Assembly: GCA_963728825.1 (NCBI GenBank)
Contig: CAVSLA010000004.1
Span: 992,001 to 1,056,000 of the forward strand
Source of the DNA: CAVREM01 sp963728825
GTDB lineage: Bacteria; Acidobacteriota; Vicinamibacteria; Vicinamibacterales; CAVVIG01
Length of the DNA stretch: 64,000 nt
Reading direction: 5' to 3'
Shown here: piece by piece, positions 30,836 through 42,155 of the stretch
How positions within the stretch are numbered: position 1 is the stretch's first letter
Layout: the number at the start of each line of letters is the position of its first letter
Notes under the pieces: generated by a model
What the model saw: the letters and a program-made list of their open reading frames with translations, nothing else
What the model was told of the DNA's origin: nothing
The model's database searches: none
Translations under genes and position numbers: made by a program

Positions 30836-32511
30836 CGACCAACGGAGCGAACGGATCGAATCCCCTGACCACGGGTCCGGCGCGCGCCGCGGCGCGCGCC
30901 ATGCTGAAGGCGGTCGGCTTTTCGGATGCCGACCTGAAGAAGCCGCTGATCGGCGTCGCCAATACCTGGATCGAGATCGGCCCCTGCAACTACCACTTGC
31001 GGACCCTCGCCGCCGACGTGAAAGACGGCGTCCGCGCCGCCGGCGGGACGCCGATGGAATTCAACACCGTGTCGATCTCGGACGGCATCACGATGGGCAC
31101 CGAGGGGATGCGGGCGTCGCTGGTCAGCCGCGAGGTGATCGCCGACTCGATCGAGCTGGTCGCGCGCGGCAACGGCTTCGATGGGCTGGTGATCCTCGTC
31201 GGCTGTGACAAGACGATTCCCGGCGCCGTGATGGCCCTTGCCCGGCTGAACATTCCCGGCGTCGTGCTGTACGGCGGATCGATTGCGCCGGGCCGGTTCA
31301 TGGGCAAGTCGGTGACGGTTCAGGACGTGTTCGAGGCGGTCGGCGCCCACGCCGCGGGCATCATGAGCGACGCCGACTTCAAGCAGCTCGAGGATGTCGC
31401 CTGCCCTGGCGCCGGCGCGTGCGGTGGTCAGTTCACCGCGAACACGATGGCGATCGTCTGCGAGGCGCTCGGGATTGCCGCGCTCGGCAGCGGAAGCGTG
31501 CCAGCCATAGACGAGGCGAAAGCCGCGGTTGGGCGAACGGCAGGCGAGCAGGCCATGAAGCTGGCCGCCGCCGGAGTACGGCCGCGGACCATCATCACGC
31601 GCCGTGCGATCGAAAATGCGATCGCCGTGGTCGCTGCCACCGGCGGCTCGACCAACGCCGTCCTGCATCTCCTGGCGATCGCGACGCGAAGCGGGCGTGG
31701 ATCTGTCGCTGGCCGATTTCGATCGGATCAGCGCCCGCGACGCCGCTGATTGCCGACCTGAAACCATCGGGCCGCTTCGTCGCCACCGAACTGCATGCCG
31801 CCGGCGGCACGTCGCTGGTCATTCGCCGGCTGGTGGAGTTGGGTGCGATCGACGGCAACGTCCCGACCGTCAGCGGCCGGACGTTGGCTGAGGAAGCCGC
31901 GCAGGCCGTCGAAGCTCCGGGACAGGAAGTGGTCCGGCCGATCGATCGACCGATCAAGCCGCACGGCGGCCTGGTCATCCTGTTCGGCAATCTCGCGCCG
32001 GAAGGCGGCGTGCTCAAGCTGTCGGGCACCGAGCGCGCGCAACATCGGGGCCCCGCGCGGGTGTTCGACAGCGAGGAGCAGGCCTTCGAGGCGGTCCAGC
32101 AGCAGGCCATCAAGCCGGGCGACGTGGTGGTCATCCGCTACGAGGGACCGGCCGGCGGTCCGGGGATGCGCGAGATGCTCGCGGTGACCGCGGCGATCGT
32201 CGGCGCCGGCCTCGGCGACTCGGTGGCGCTGCTCACTGACGGCCGTTTCTCGGGCGCAACCCGCGGCTTCACCGTCGGTCACGTCTCGCCGGAAGCATCC
32301 CGCGGCGGCCCGATCGCGGCGTTGCGCACCGGCGACCTGGTCGTGCTCGACGTCGCGAACCGCCGCCTCGACGTGGAGCTGTCCGATGCGGAGATCAAGC
32401 AGCGGCTGGCGTCGTGGTCGGCGCCGCCGCCGCGATATCAGACCGGCGTGATGGCGAAGTACGCGCGGATGGTGTCATCGGCTTCGATTGGCGCAGTGAC
32501 AGGTGCGGTAA
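30832..32511 (+). CDS. ilvD: Dihydroxy-acid dehydratase (frameshifted)
   Basis: GTG 30832 overlaps the pheA stop. About 560 aa: PLIGVANTWIEIGPCNYHL with the first cluster Cys, VGCDKTIPG, and PGAGACGGQFTANTM with further Cys ligands. Two one-base insertions, near 31689 (GCGACG-C-GAAGCG) and 31741 (CCCGC-G-ACGCC), must be removed to continue into PLIADLKPSGRF. The C-terminus GVMAKYARMVSSAS is present. The open frame then runs on into ilvB; a further extra base near 32501 would give a stop at 32509-32511, which I take as the end. Makes 2-oxo acids for Val and Ile. Confidence 0.85.
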
Positions 32512-32547
32512 TTCAGCAATCGAGATGCAAAGTCGGCTCGCAATGCT

Positions 32548-34258
32548 ATGTCCAAACAAACATTGACCGGCGCGCAGATTCTCTGGGACTGCCTCGTACG
32601 CGAGGGCGTCGAGCGTCGTGTTCGGGTATCCGGGCGGCGCGATCCTGCCGGCCTACGATGCGATGCTCGACTATCCGATTCGCCACATCCTCGTTCGTCA
32701 CGAGCAGGGTGCCACGCACATGGCCGACGGCTATGCGCGCGCGACCGGCAAGGTCGGCGTGGCGGTGGCGACCTCGGGCCCGGGCGCGACCAACATGGTC
32801 ACCGGCATCGCGACCGCGATGATGGACTCGTCGCCGATCGTCTGCATCACCGGCCAGGTCGGCAGCGCCCTGATCGGCTCCGACGCGTTTCAGGAGACCG
32901 ACATCACCGGCATCACGCTGCCGATCACGAAGCACAACTTCCTGGTGACGCGCGCGACCGAGGTCGCGCCGCGATCCGCGAGGCGTTCGCGATTGCCGCG
33001 AGCGGCCGGCCCGGCCCGGTGCTGATCGACATCACCAAGGACGCGCAGCTCGGCAGCGTGCGAGTTCGACTGGGACGCGGCGGCGCCCGACCTGGAAGCG
33101 CTCGCCCGGCCGGGCCATTCGAGCGGCGTCGATCCGCTGCAGCTGATCAACGCGGCCGAGCGGCCGCTGATCCTCGCCGGCCACGGCATCATCCTCGGCG
33201 GCGCCGAGGCGGCGCTGCAGGCGTTCGCCGAGAAAGGCGCAGATTCCCGTGGCGATGACGCTGCTCGGCATCGGCGGCTTCCCGGCGTCGCATCCGCTGA
33301 ATCTCGGCATGATGGGCATGCACGGCGAGGCCTGGGTGAACACCGCGATTCAGGAGGCCGACCTGCTGATCGCGCTCGGCATGCGCTTCGACGATCGCGT
33401 GACCGGCAACCTCAAGACCTACGCGCCGCACGCGAAGAAGATTCACGTCGACATCGACCCGGCGGAGTTCAACAAGAACGTCCGGGTCGACGCCGCCATC
33501 TCCGGCGACGTCGGTGCGGTCCTGCGCGACTGGATGCCGCAGCATCGCCCGACGGCGATCGGTCGAAGTGGCTGAACTACATCGCGCGATCTCAAGGGCG
33601 ATTCGGCGGTACGCGACATCCAGAATCTCGCCCGACGATGGCCACTGTACGCCGCGCACGTGATCAACGATCTGTGGCGCATCACCGAGGGCAACGCCGT
33701 CGTCGTCACCGACGTCGGCCAGCACCAGATGTGGGAGGCGCAGTACTACCATCACGAGAACGCCGCGCTCGCTCATCACCTCGGGCGGTCTCGGCACGAT
33801 GGGCTTTGCGCTGCCGGCGGCGATTGGCGCCAAGGTCGGCCGGCCGGACGCCGAAGTCTGGGTGGTCGTCGGCGACGGCGGATTCCAGATGACGATGCCC
33901 GAGCTGGCGACGATGGTGCAGGAAGAACTGGACGTCAAGATCGCCGTGATCAACAACGGCTATCTCGGCATGGTGCGGCAGTGGCAGGAGTTCTTCTATC
34001 AGCGCCGCTATGCCGCGACGCCGATCTCCGGTCCGGATTTCGCCAAGCTGGCCGAGGCGTTCGGTGTGTTCGGCACGACGGTCACGACGCGCGATCGAGG
34101 TGGCCGGTGCGGTCGCCGCTGCCCGCCGCCAGCGCGGCGCGCTCATCGACTTCCGCGTCGAGCAGGAAGACTCGGTCTACCCGATGGTGCCGGCCGGCGC
34201 CGATCTGCACAAGATGATCCGGCGGCCGTCGCCGATCGCGGAGACTGCCGCCGACTAG
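32548..34258 (+). CDS. ilvB: Acetolactate synthase large subunit (multiple frameshifts)
   Basis: ATG 32548 (MSKQTLTGAQILWDCLVREG) to TAG 34256-34258. The family sequence can be followed throughout by switching frames: FGYPGGAILPAYDAM, the catalytic-Glu region ATHMADGYAR, GPVLIDITKDAQ, RFDDRVTGNL, the TPP/Mg motif VVVGDGGFQM ... NNGYLGMVRQWQ, and the end VPAGADLHKMI. I count about nine one-base events, nearly all insertions of G or C (for example near 32614, 33058, 33236, 33747 and 34096). TPP- and FAD-dependent first common step of Val/Leu/Ile synthesis. Essential in a prototroph, so error is likelier than decay. Confidence 0.85.
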
Positions 34259-34353
34259 GCGACGTGGTTAGGGAGGCGGGCGGCCTTCAGAAGCGCCTGC
34301 GGCCATGCGAGCCCGAGGACAAGTGAATCCGAGGGCGAGCATCAGCGTAAGAA

Positions 34354-34379
34354 CGCGCTGGGGGTGGGGCCCCAGCGCG
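34354..34379 (+). promoter_or_regulatory. Perfect 10-bp hairpin between ilvB and ilvN
   Basis: CGCGCTGGGG (34354-34363) pairs with CCCCAGCGCG (34370-34379) across a 6-nt loop. No U tract follows, so it is not an intrinsic terminator. It ends 22 nt before the ilvN ATG and might protect or process the polycistronic mRNA. Confidence 0.45.
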
Positions 34380-34401
34380 AGTGAAAAAAGAAGTTGGCTA
34401 T

Positions 34402-34948
34402 ATGCAAACATTTGCCGTCTACGTTGACAACAAGCCGGGCGTCCTGAACCGCGTGGCGTCGCTGTTCCGGCGCCGCGCCTTCAACATCGAGTCGCTGACC
34501 GTCGGCCACACCGAAACGGCCGGGATCTCGCGGATGACGATCGTCGTCGACACCGACGAGCGGGGCGCGCGGCTGGTCGAGGCGAACCTCTACAAGCTGA
34601 TCCCGGTGCGCCGGGTCGACAACATCACCAAGCTGCCGACGATTGCCCGCGATCTGGCGATGATCAAGGTGTCGGCGACCGGCGATGCCGAACCCACGTG
34701 ATGCAGCTGGTCGACGTCTACCGCGCCCGGATCGTCGACGTCAGTCCCGACTCGCTGGTGATCGAGACGACCGGCACCGAAGACAAGATCGACAGCCTGC
34801 TCGAGGTCCTGCGCCCGTACGGGGTGGTTGAGATGGTCCGCACCGGCCGGGTCGAGATGGTGCGCGGCACCGGCATGCCACGTCGCGCCCGGCAGCGGCG
34901 CGCGCCCATGTCGTCGGACTGGACGACGCGGCAAGCGGATCGGTCTAA
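34402..34948 (+). CDS. ilvN: Acetolactate synthase small (regulatory) subunit (frameshifted)
   Basis: ATG 34402 starts MQTFAVYVDNKPGVLNRVAS, the ACT domain for valine feedback (residues about 1-75). Near 34692 a one-base loss breaks the frame; the second half then continues as VMQLVDVYRARIVDVSPDSL and LLEVLRPYGVVEMVRTGRV, the normal C-terminal domain. A second shift after about 34880 would lead to the stop at 34946-34948 (reading VVGLDDAASGSV). Length about 180 aa once repaired. Binds IlvB and confers feedback inhibition. Confidence 0.8.
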
Positions 34949-34993
34949 CCAGCTGAGCCCCCAGCGACAGATTTCAGATTTGGAGACTCTCCC

Positions 34994-36036
34994 ATGGCAA
35001 CGATGTATTACGACAAGGACGCGGACCTGCGCCTGATCCAGGGCAAGAAGGTCGCGGTGATCGGCTACGGCTCGCAGGGGCATGCGCACGCGCTGAACCT
35101 GAAGGACAGCGGCGTCAGCGTGAAAGTCGGCCTGCTCGACCGACCAGCCGATCGCGCGCCAAGGCGCAGGCGGCCGGGCTCGAGGTCGGCGACGTCGCCG
35201 ACGTGTCGAAGTGGGCGGACGTGATCATGGTGCTGGTGCCCGACACGACGGCGGCGAAACTCTACCAAGAGGCGATCGAACCCAACCTCGCGCCCGGCAA
35301 CATGCTGATGTTCGCCCATGGCTTCAACATCCGCTTCGGCACGATCGCGGCGCGGCCCGATGTCGACGTGGCGATGGTGGCGCCGAAGTCGCCGGGCCAT
35401 CGCGTCCGCGAGCTCTACGTCGAGGGCGCCGGCACGCCGGCGCTTGATCGCCGTGCACCAGGACGCCACCGGCAAAGCGAAGGACGCTGACGCTGTCGTA
35501 CGCCAAGGGCATCGGCGTGACGCGTGCCGGGGTGATCGAGACGACTTTCGCCGAGGAAACGGAAACCGATCTGTTCGGTGAGCAGGCGGTGCTGTGCGGC
35601 GGGGTCAGCGCGCTCATCAAGGCGGGTTTCGAAACGCTGGTCGAAGCCGGCTATCAGCCTGAAGTGGCCTACTTCGAGTGCCTCCACGAGCTGAAGCTGA
35701 TCGTCGATCTGATCTATCAGGGTGGCCTGAGCTACATGCGCTACTCGGTCAGCGACACCGCCGAGCACGGCGACTACACCGGCGGTCCGCGCATCGTCAC
35801 CGCCGAGACGCAAGCAAGAGATGAAGAAGATGCTCGAGGAGATCCGGAGCGGCCAGTACGCGCAAGGCTGGATCGCCGAGAACGCAGTCGGGCCGGCAGT
35901 GGTTCGAGCAGCGGCGGCGCGAGGAGCGGGCGCACGTCGATCGAGAAGGTCGGCGCCGAGCTGCGCGCGCTGATGCCGTTCCTCAAGCCGGTGACGATCG
36001 CCGACGAGGAAGTGGTCGGCGCCGGCGCGCGGCAGA

Positions 36037-36044
<8 letters not shown>
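34994..36044 (+). CDS. ilvC: Ketol-acid reductoisomerase (multiple frameshifts)
   Basis: ATG 34994: MYYDKDADLRLIQGKKVAVI then GYGSQGHAHALNLKDSG, the NAD(P)-binding Rossmann motif. Family sequence continues across frames: WADVIMVLVPDTTAAKLY, MVAPKSPGHRVRELY, GVTRAGVIETTFAEETETDL with the metal-binding Asp/Glu, ELKLIVDLIYQGGLSYM, and the class I end IEKVGAELRALMPFL. Indels at about 35138, 35443, 35489, 35812, 35894 and 35940. Length about 345 aa after repair, so the short class I form. Its TAA (36042-36044) overlaps the start of the next gene. Confidence 0.85.
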
Positions 36045-37601
<1,557 letters not shown>

Positions 37602-37605
37602 TAAT

Positions 37606-37682
37606 CAGTCATCAGTCGACAGTCATCAGTCGAAAGTCGAAAGTCGGCAGTCCGCAGTCGGCAGTCCGCAGTCGGCAGTCAC
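37606..37682. repeat. Heptamer tandem array (CAGTCNN type)
   Basis: Eleven consecutive 7-bp units: CAGTCAT, CAGTCGA, CAGTCAT, CAGTCGA, AAGTCGA, AAGTCGG, CAGTCCG, CAGTCGG, CAGTCCG, CAGTCGG, CAGTCAC. The array begins right after the regulator stop codon. Confidence 0.85.
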
Positions 37683-37713
37683 GGAGAGTTCGGAGTCCAG
37701 AGAGGAGGCGGTA

Positions 37714-38016
37714 GTGGCGTTTATTCCGATCGCGCACCACAAGTCGAGCACTCACGTTGGCGTCGTCGACCGTCTTCGCAAGGCGGGAGCGCTGCAGCGG
37801 AAGGCGGCGCAGCCACTGCCGGACCTGAATCGATGGGAGCGGCGGCGCGTTGACAGTCTGATTGCCCGGGGCGTCATCCGACGGGCGACGCGAGCCACGT
37901 ATTATCTCGATCGGGAGGCGCTCAGTGACCTGCATGCCGTTTACGGCAAAGTCGTCTTCAGCGTCGCGGTGGTCGTCGCCGGTGTGCTCGCGGGGGTGAT
38001 CTTGACCGTCCGATAA
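37714..38016 (+). CDS. Small protein with one C-terminal membrane helix
   Basis: GTG 37714 follows AGGAGG (37703-37708) at 5-nt spacing. The 100-aa product has a soluble N-terminal part that reads like a winged-helix (PDLNRWERRRVDSLIARGVI then ATRATYYLDREALSD) and a hydrophobic C-terminal helix (about 77-98). No family recognised. The next gene starts 5 nt after its stop, so the two are probably co-transcribed. Confidence 0.6.
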   Translation: MAFIPIAHHKSSTHVGVVDRLRKAGALQRKAAQPLPDLNRWERRRVDSLIARGVIRRATRATYYLDREALSDLHAVYGKVVFSVAVVVAGVLAGVILTVR

Positions 38017-38021
38017 GAACG

Positions 38022-38702
38022 ATGTTTCTCGGCCACGTCGCGCTGGGCTTTGCGGCCAAGCGCACGGTTCCTCACGTCTCGCTTGCCCTCCTCGTGCTCG
38101 CCGCGCAGCTTGCGGACACGATCTGGCCGCTGCTGGTCGGGCTCGGCATCGAGCGGGTTGCCGTCGATCCAGGCAACACCCGGGTGACGCCGCTCGACTT
38201 CATCAGCTACCCGTACTCCCACTCACTCCTGACGATGGTGCTGTACGGCGCGGTATTCGGCTGGATATGCCGGCGTGCCGGCGACTCTGAACGATTCGAT
38301 CGGCGAGCGGCGGTGCCATTCATCGTCATCAGTGGACTGGTCGTCAGCCACTGGCTGTTGGACTTCATCACGCACCGGCCGGACATGCCGCTGTATCCGG
38401 CTGGCCCGAAGGTCGGGCTGGGCCTGTGGAACAACGTCGCCGCCACGCTGATCATCGAATTTGCGATGTACGGCGCCGGCGTCCTGATCTACCTGCGATC
38501 GACGAGGGCGCGCGATCGGATCGGTACGTGGGCGTTCTTTGCGCTCGCCGGCTTCCTGCCGCTCGTCTACCTGGCCAACATCTTCGGTCCCGCGCCGCCC
38601 TCAGCGGCCGCAATCTGGATCGGTGCCTCGATCGGCGCCGCGGTCATGACGCTCTGGGCGTGGTGGGCGGACCGGCACAGAATCGTCCGCTTTATCGACT
38701 GA
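38022..38702 (+). CDS. YdjM-like membrane-bound metal-dependent hydrolase
   Basis: 226 aa with about six membrane helices. The pattern of the YdjM/DUF457 family is present: GHVALGFAAKR at the start, the AQLADTIWP Asp, the YSHSLL His, and SHWLLDFITHRPDMPL with the His/Asp pair that would bind metal. Inner membrane. Substrate unknown; the family is named from motif similarity to phospholipase C-type hydrolases. Its last codons overlap the end of the convergent gene. Confidence 0.7.
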   Translation: MFLGHVALGFAAKRTVPHVSLALLVLAAQLADTIWPLLVGLGIERVAVDPGNTRVTPLDFISYPYSHSLLTMVLYGAVFGWICRRAGDSERFDRRAAVPFIVISGLVVSHWLLDFITHRPDMPLYPAGPKVGLGLWNNVAATLIIEFAMYGAGVLIYLRSTRARDRIGTWAFFALAGFLPLVYLANIFGPAPPSAAAIWIGASIGAAVMTLWAWWADRHRIVRFID

Positions 38703-39960
38703 GCGGCGTGGTGTAATCGCGCAGCTCCCAGCGGACCATCGGTTCGACGTACATCCGATCAACGGCAGGGTCGTCCGGTGCTCGAAGACGCAGGAAGCCG
38801 TCGCGCACTTCGGCGCCGTTCGCGAGCGTCCGCGTCCAGCCTCTCCATTCCTCGAACGCACGCACGTGTCCGCGAATCGACGCGTGTGCAAACGGCGCGA
38901 ACCGCACGACCACAAAGAGCACGGCGATCGCGTAGACGAGGTCCGCCGCTCGTGAGGGCACACGGGAGGACTGCCGAAGCCGATCGACCGCCGCCACGAT
39001 GGCGCCGGCCGCCGCCACCGAGAAGCCGATGGCCGGCAGATAGGCGTAACGTGAGGTATTGCCCGCCGTGAACGGCAGGTAGGGCGCCATCGTGACGACC
39101 AGCCAGATGACGCCGAAGGCGGTCGTGCGGTTGATGAACAGCAGTCCGAGCAGCGCGCCCACGATGGCGATGTGGGCCGACGTCGTGCTGGGCCCGACGT
39201 ACAGCGATGCGATGTAGTCGAGCGCGTGATCGAACATGTGCGGACCAAGCGCGTAGCCCGACTGCTCGAACAGCGCGTTATTGCGGTTCGCCATCACGGT
39301 GGCCGCGACGAACGCCAGCACGACAACGATCGAACCGAAGAGGGGAACAGGTCGCGTCCGGTCCGGGGGACCAAACAGGAACCACATGGCGGCGGCGACC
39401 GCTGGCAGCGTGATCGCCGCTTCATGTGAAAACGCCGCCACGGCGAACAGCATCACCGCCACGAGTTCGAGCGCGTGGCGCTGCCCGGCGCGCCCGATCC
39501 GCCAGGACCGCGCCAGGGCGGTCAGCGATCCGACGAACCCGAAGGCGCACAGCACGCCGGTAATCGCGGAGAGCCACACGACCGCATGCGTGTAGGCCGG
39601 GTTGAACGCAAACAGCAGCGTGGCGAGCCAGACCGTCCGGGTGCTGGCGAATAGCCAGGCGCCGAGCAGATAGATCAATGTGATGTTGACGAGATGAATG
39701 CCCAGGAGGAGCGTGTGATGACAGGGCAGAGAAAACCCGCATGCCCTGGTCGCGCCTGCGAACCAGAGATCGGCCATCGGCCGGTAGAAGCGATCGCCGC
39801 CGGTCACGTACTGCAGCCGTGCCCAGGTGAACGTATGACCGCCACCGAGCCACTGAAAGTCGTCGGCCGCGATATACGCGTCACCCAGACCCGCTGACAG
39901 AAAGATCAGCGTCGTCGCCGCGAGGATCACGGCGAGCCCTGCGGCCTGACGGGGCGTCAT
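38692..39960 (-). CDS. Polytopic membrane protein, GT-C glycosyltransferase-like
   Basis: 422 aa with about ten membrane helices. The first periplasmic loop carries an Asp-Asp pair (YIAADDFQWL), as in GT-C fold mannosyltransferases of the Dol-P-Man type. Other loops have RFYRPMADLWF and HHTLLLGIHLVN. The last 75 residues are soluble. Such proteins use polyprenyl-phosphate sugars to glycosylate exported substrates; acceptor and sugar are not evident. 11-bp tail overlap with the YdjM-like gene. Confidence 0.65.
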   Translation of the reverse strand: MTPRQAAGLAVILAATTLIFLSAGLGDAYIAADDFQWLGGGHTFTWARLQYVTGGDRFYRPMADLWFAGATRACGFSLPCHHTLLLGIHLVNITLIYLLGAWLFASTRTVWLATLLFAFNPAYTHAVVWLSAITGVLCAFGFVGSLTALARSWRIGRAGQRHALELVAVMLFAVAAFSHEAAITLPAVAAAMWFLFGPPDRTRPVPLFGSIVVVLAFVAATVMANRNNALFEQSGYALGPHMFDHALDYIASLYVGPSTTSAHIAIVGALLGLLFINRTTAFGVIWLVVTMAPYLPFTAGNTSRYAYLPAIGFSVAAAGAIVAAVDRLRQSSRVPSRAADLVYAIAVLFVVVRFAPFAHASIRGHVRAFEEWRGWTRTLANGAEVRDGFLRLRAPDDPAVDRMYVEPMVRWELRDYTTPLSR

Positions 39961-40012
39961 ACGGCGTCTCTATCGTAATCGCATGGTGATACGATGCGAG
40001 CCGGAGGATCGA

Positions 40013-42130
40013 ATGAGGATCCGCACCTTTCTAATCGTTGCGCTGGTTGCCACAGCACTTCTTCCGGCAGCGTCGCAGAGCAAAACGCCGATTACGCACG
40101 AGGCGCTCTGGCTGATGCCGCGGGTCGGCGCACCAGCCACGAGTCCGGACGGGAAGTGGGCTGTCTTCTCGGTGACGGAACCGGCCTACGACGCCGTGGA
40201 GCAGCGGTCCGACTTGTGGATCGTGCCGTCGGATGGCAGCGCCGAGTCACGGCGACTCACCTTTACGAAGGCCGGCGAAAGCAGCGCCGCCTGGAGCCCC
40301 GACAGCCGGCGGATTGCCTTTGTCACCAAGCGCGACGACGACCGGAACAATCAGATCTATGTGCTGGATGTCGCGGCGGGCGGGGAGGCCGTGCGTGTCA
40401 CATCCTCGTATGCAGGCGCGGGATTTCCGGCGTGGCGACCCGACGGCAAGGCGCTCCTGTTCACCAGCCCCGTCTTCCCTGGTGCGACCAGCGACGCCGA
40501 TAACCGTCGGATCGGCGAAGAACGCGAGAAGCGCAAGTACAACGTCAGGGCGTTCGACACGTTCCCGGTACGCCGCTGGGATCGATGGGTCGACGATCGC
40601 CAGCTGCACATCTTTGTCCAGGAGCTGACGCCCGGCGCGGCTGCCCGGGATCTTCTCGCCGGGACGCGTCTCGTGCAGGACTCGGGATTTGGCGCTCGCG
40701 CGCTCGACAGCGGCGAGCAGCTGGACGCCGTCTGGACGCCGGACGGCGAATGGATCGTCTTTGCGGCGACCACCGCACGTGATGCCGGCGCCTACGCCAC
40801 AGTGCTCACGGACCTGTTTCAAGTGTCGGCTCGGGGCGGTGAGCCTCGCCAATTGACGACGAGACGAGCGAGCTACTCGCAGCCTCGATTCAGTCCCGAC
40901 GGCACAGCCGTCTACTTCATCGTCGCCGACGAGGACGATCAGATCTACGCGCACGATCGGCTGGGGATGGCTTCATGGCCGTGGTCCGGCGAGACCAGGA
41001 CGCTGACCGCCAATTTCGATCGGTCGGTGGCGACCTGGGCGTTTGGTGGCGATGGCCGCTCGATCTACCTCACGGCCGAGGACGAGGGGCTCGAGAAGCT
41101 CTACACCGTGCCGGCGGCAGGCGGATCAGTGCAGCTGGCGGTGTCGCCGGAGCGAGGTGTCTACACGAACCTGACCGGGGCCGTGGCGTCTTCGAGTCCG
41201 GTTCTGATTGCAAATTGGGGTTCGTCGATCGATCCGGCCGAGATCGTCCGAATCGATCCGCAAGCGAAACGCCATCGCCATCTGACGAAAGCCGCCGTCG
41301 ACAAGGCGGCCGCACTCGACTGGCAGCCGCTTCAGCATTTCTGGTTCACCAGCTCGCGCGGCCGACGGATCCACAACATGATCGCGCTGCCGTCAGGGTT
41401 CGAGCCCTCGCGCAAATATCCGCTGCTGGTGGAAATCCACGGCGGGCCGGCCAGCATGTGGCGCGACCAGATCACGCTGCGCTGGAACTATCACCTGCTG
41501 GCGAAGCCCGGCTACATCGTCCTGTTGACCAACTATTCGGGCTCGACCGGCTTCGGGGAGGAGTTCGCGCGCTCGATCCGGTTCGATCCGTTCGAAGGAC
41601 CCGCCAACGAAGTCAACGAAGCGGCGGACGAGGCGATCCGCCGATACAACTTCATCGACGGATCGCGCCAGGCGGCCGCCGGCGCGAGTTATGGCGGGCA
41701 CCTGGCCAACTGGCTCGAGGCAACCACGACCAGATATCGTGCGCTGGTCAGCCATGCCGGTCTCGTCAACGCCGAAGTCCAGTGGGGGACCAGCGACTCC
41801 ATCTATCACCGCGAGCTCATGGCCGGCGGGCCGCCCTGGCAGCAGACCGAGACCTGGCGCTCGCAGAATCCGATTCGCCGCGCCGGCAATTTCAAGACGC
41901 CGATGCTTCTGTCGGTCGGTGAACGGGACTATCGGGTGCCGCTGAACAATACGCTCGAGATGTGGAGCGCGCTGCGGCGGATGCGTGTGCCGTCGCGCCT
42001 GCTGGTGTGGCCGGACGAGAATCACTGGATCCTCGACGGCGAGAACAGCCGCGTCTTCTATCAGGAAGTGCACAGCTGGCTGGGTAAATGGCTCACTCCG
42101 GCGGCAGGTACGTCGGGCGGAAATCCGTAG
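40013..42130 (+). CDS. Exported S9-family prolyl-oligopeptidase-type peptidase
   Basis: ATG 40013 follows GGAGGAT; 705 aa with a signal peptide (MRIRTFLIVALVATALLPAA). Residues about 35-420 form a WD40-like beta propeller with repeated SPDG/WSPDS/FSPDG turns. The catalytic alpha/beta hydrolase domain carries Ser559 (GASYGGH), Asp639 (GERDYRV) and His671 (DENHWI), the expected triad order. Likely a periplasmic dipeptidyl- or acylaminoacyl-type peptidase acting on short peptides. An earlier ATG at 39983 would add a non-signal extension, so I prefer 40013. Confidence 0.85.
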   Translation: MRIRTFLIVALVATALLPAASQSKTPITHEALWLMPRVGAPATSPDGKWAVFSVTEPAYDAVEQRSDLWIVPSDGSAESRRLTFTKAGESSAAWSPDSRRIAFVTKRDDDRNNQIYVLDVAAGGEAVRVTSSYAGAGFPAWRPDGKALLFTSPVFPGATSDADNRRIGEEREKRKYNVRAFDTFPVRRWDRWVDDRQLHIFVQELTPGAAARDLLAGTRLVQDSGFGARALDSGEQLDAVWTPDGEWIVFAATTARDAGAYATVLTDLFQVSARGGEPRQLTTRRASYSQPRFSPDGTAVYFIVADEDDQIYAHDRLGMASWPWSGETRTLTANFDRSVATWAFGGDGRSIYLTAEDEGLEKLYTVPAAGGSVQLAVSPERGVYTNLTGAVASSSPVLIANWGSSIDPAEIVRIDPQAKRHRHLTKAAVDKAAALDWQPLQHFWFTSSRGRRIHNMIALPSGFEPSRKYPLLVEIHGGPASMWRDQITLRWNYHLLAKPGYIVLLTNYSGSTGFGEEFARSIRFDPFEGPANEVNEAADEAIRRYNFIDGSRQAAAGASYGGHLANWLEATTTRYRALVSHAGLVNAEVQWGTSDSIYHRELMAGGPPWQQTETWRSQNPIRRAGNFKTPMLLSVGERDYRVPLNNTLEMWSALRRMRVPSRLLVWPDENHWILDGENSRVFYQEVHSWLGKWLTPAAGTSGGNP

Positions 42131-42155
42131 CTTCGAGCTGCGGGCGGTTGCGAGG

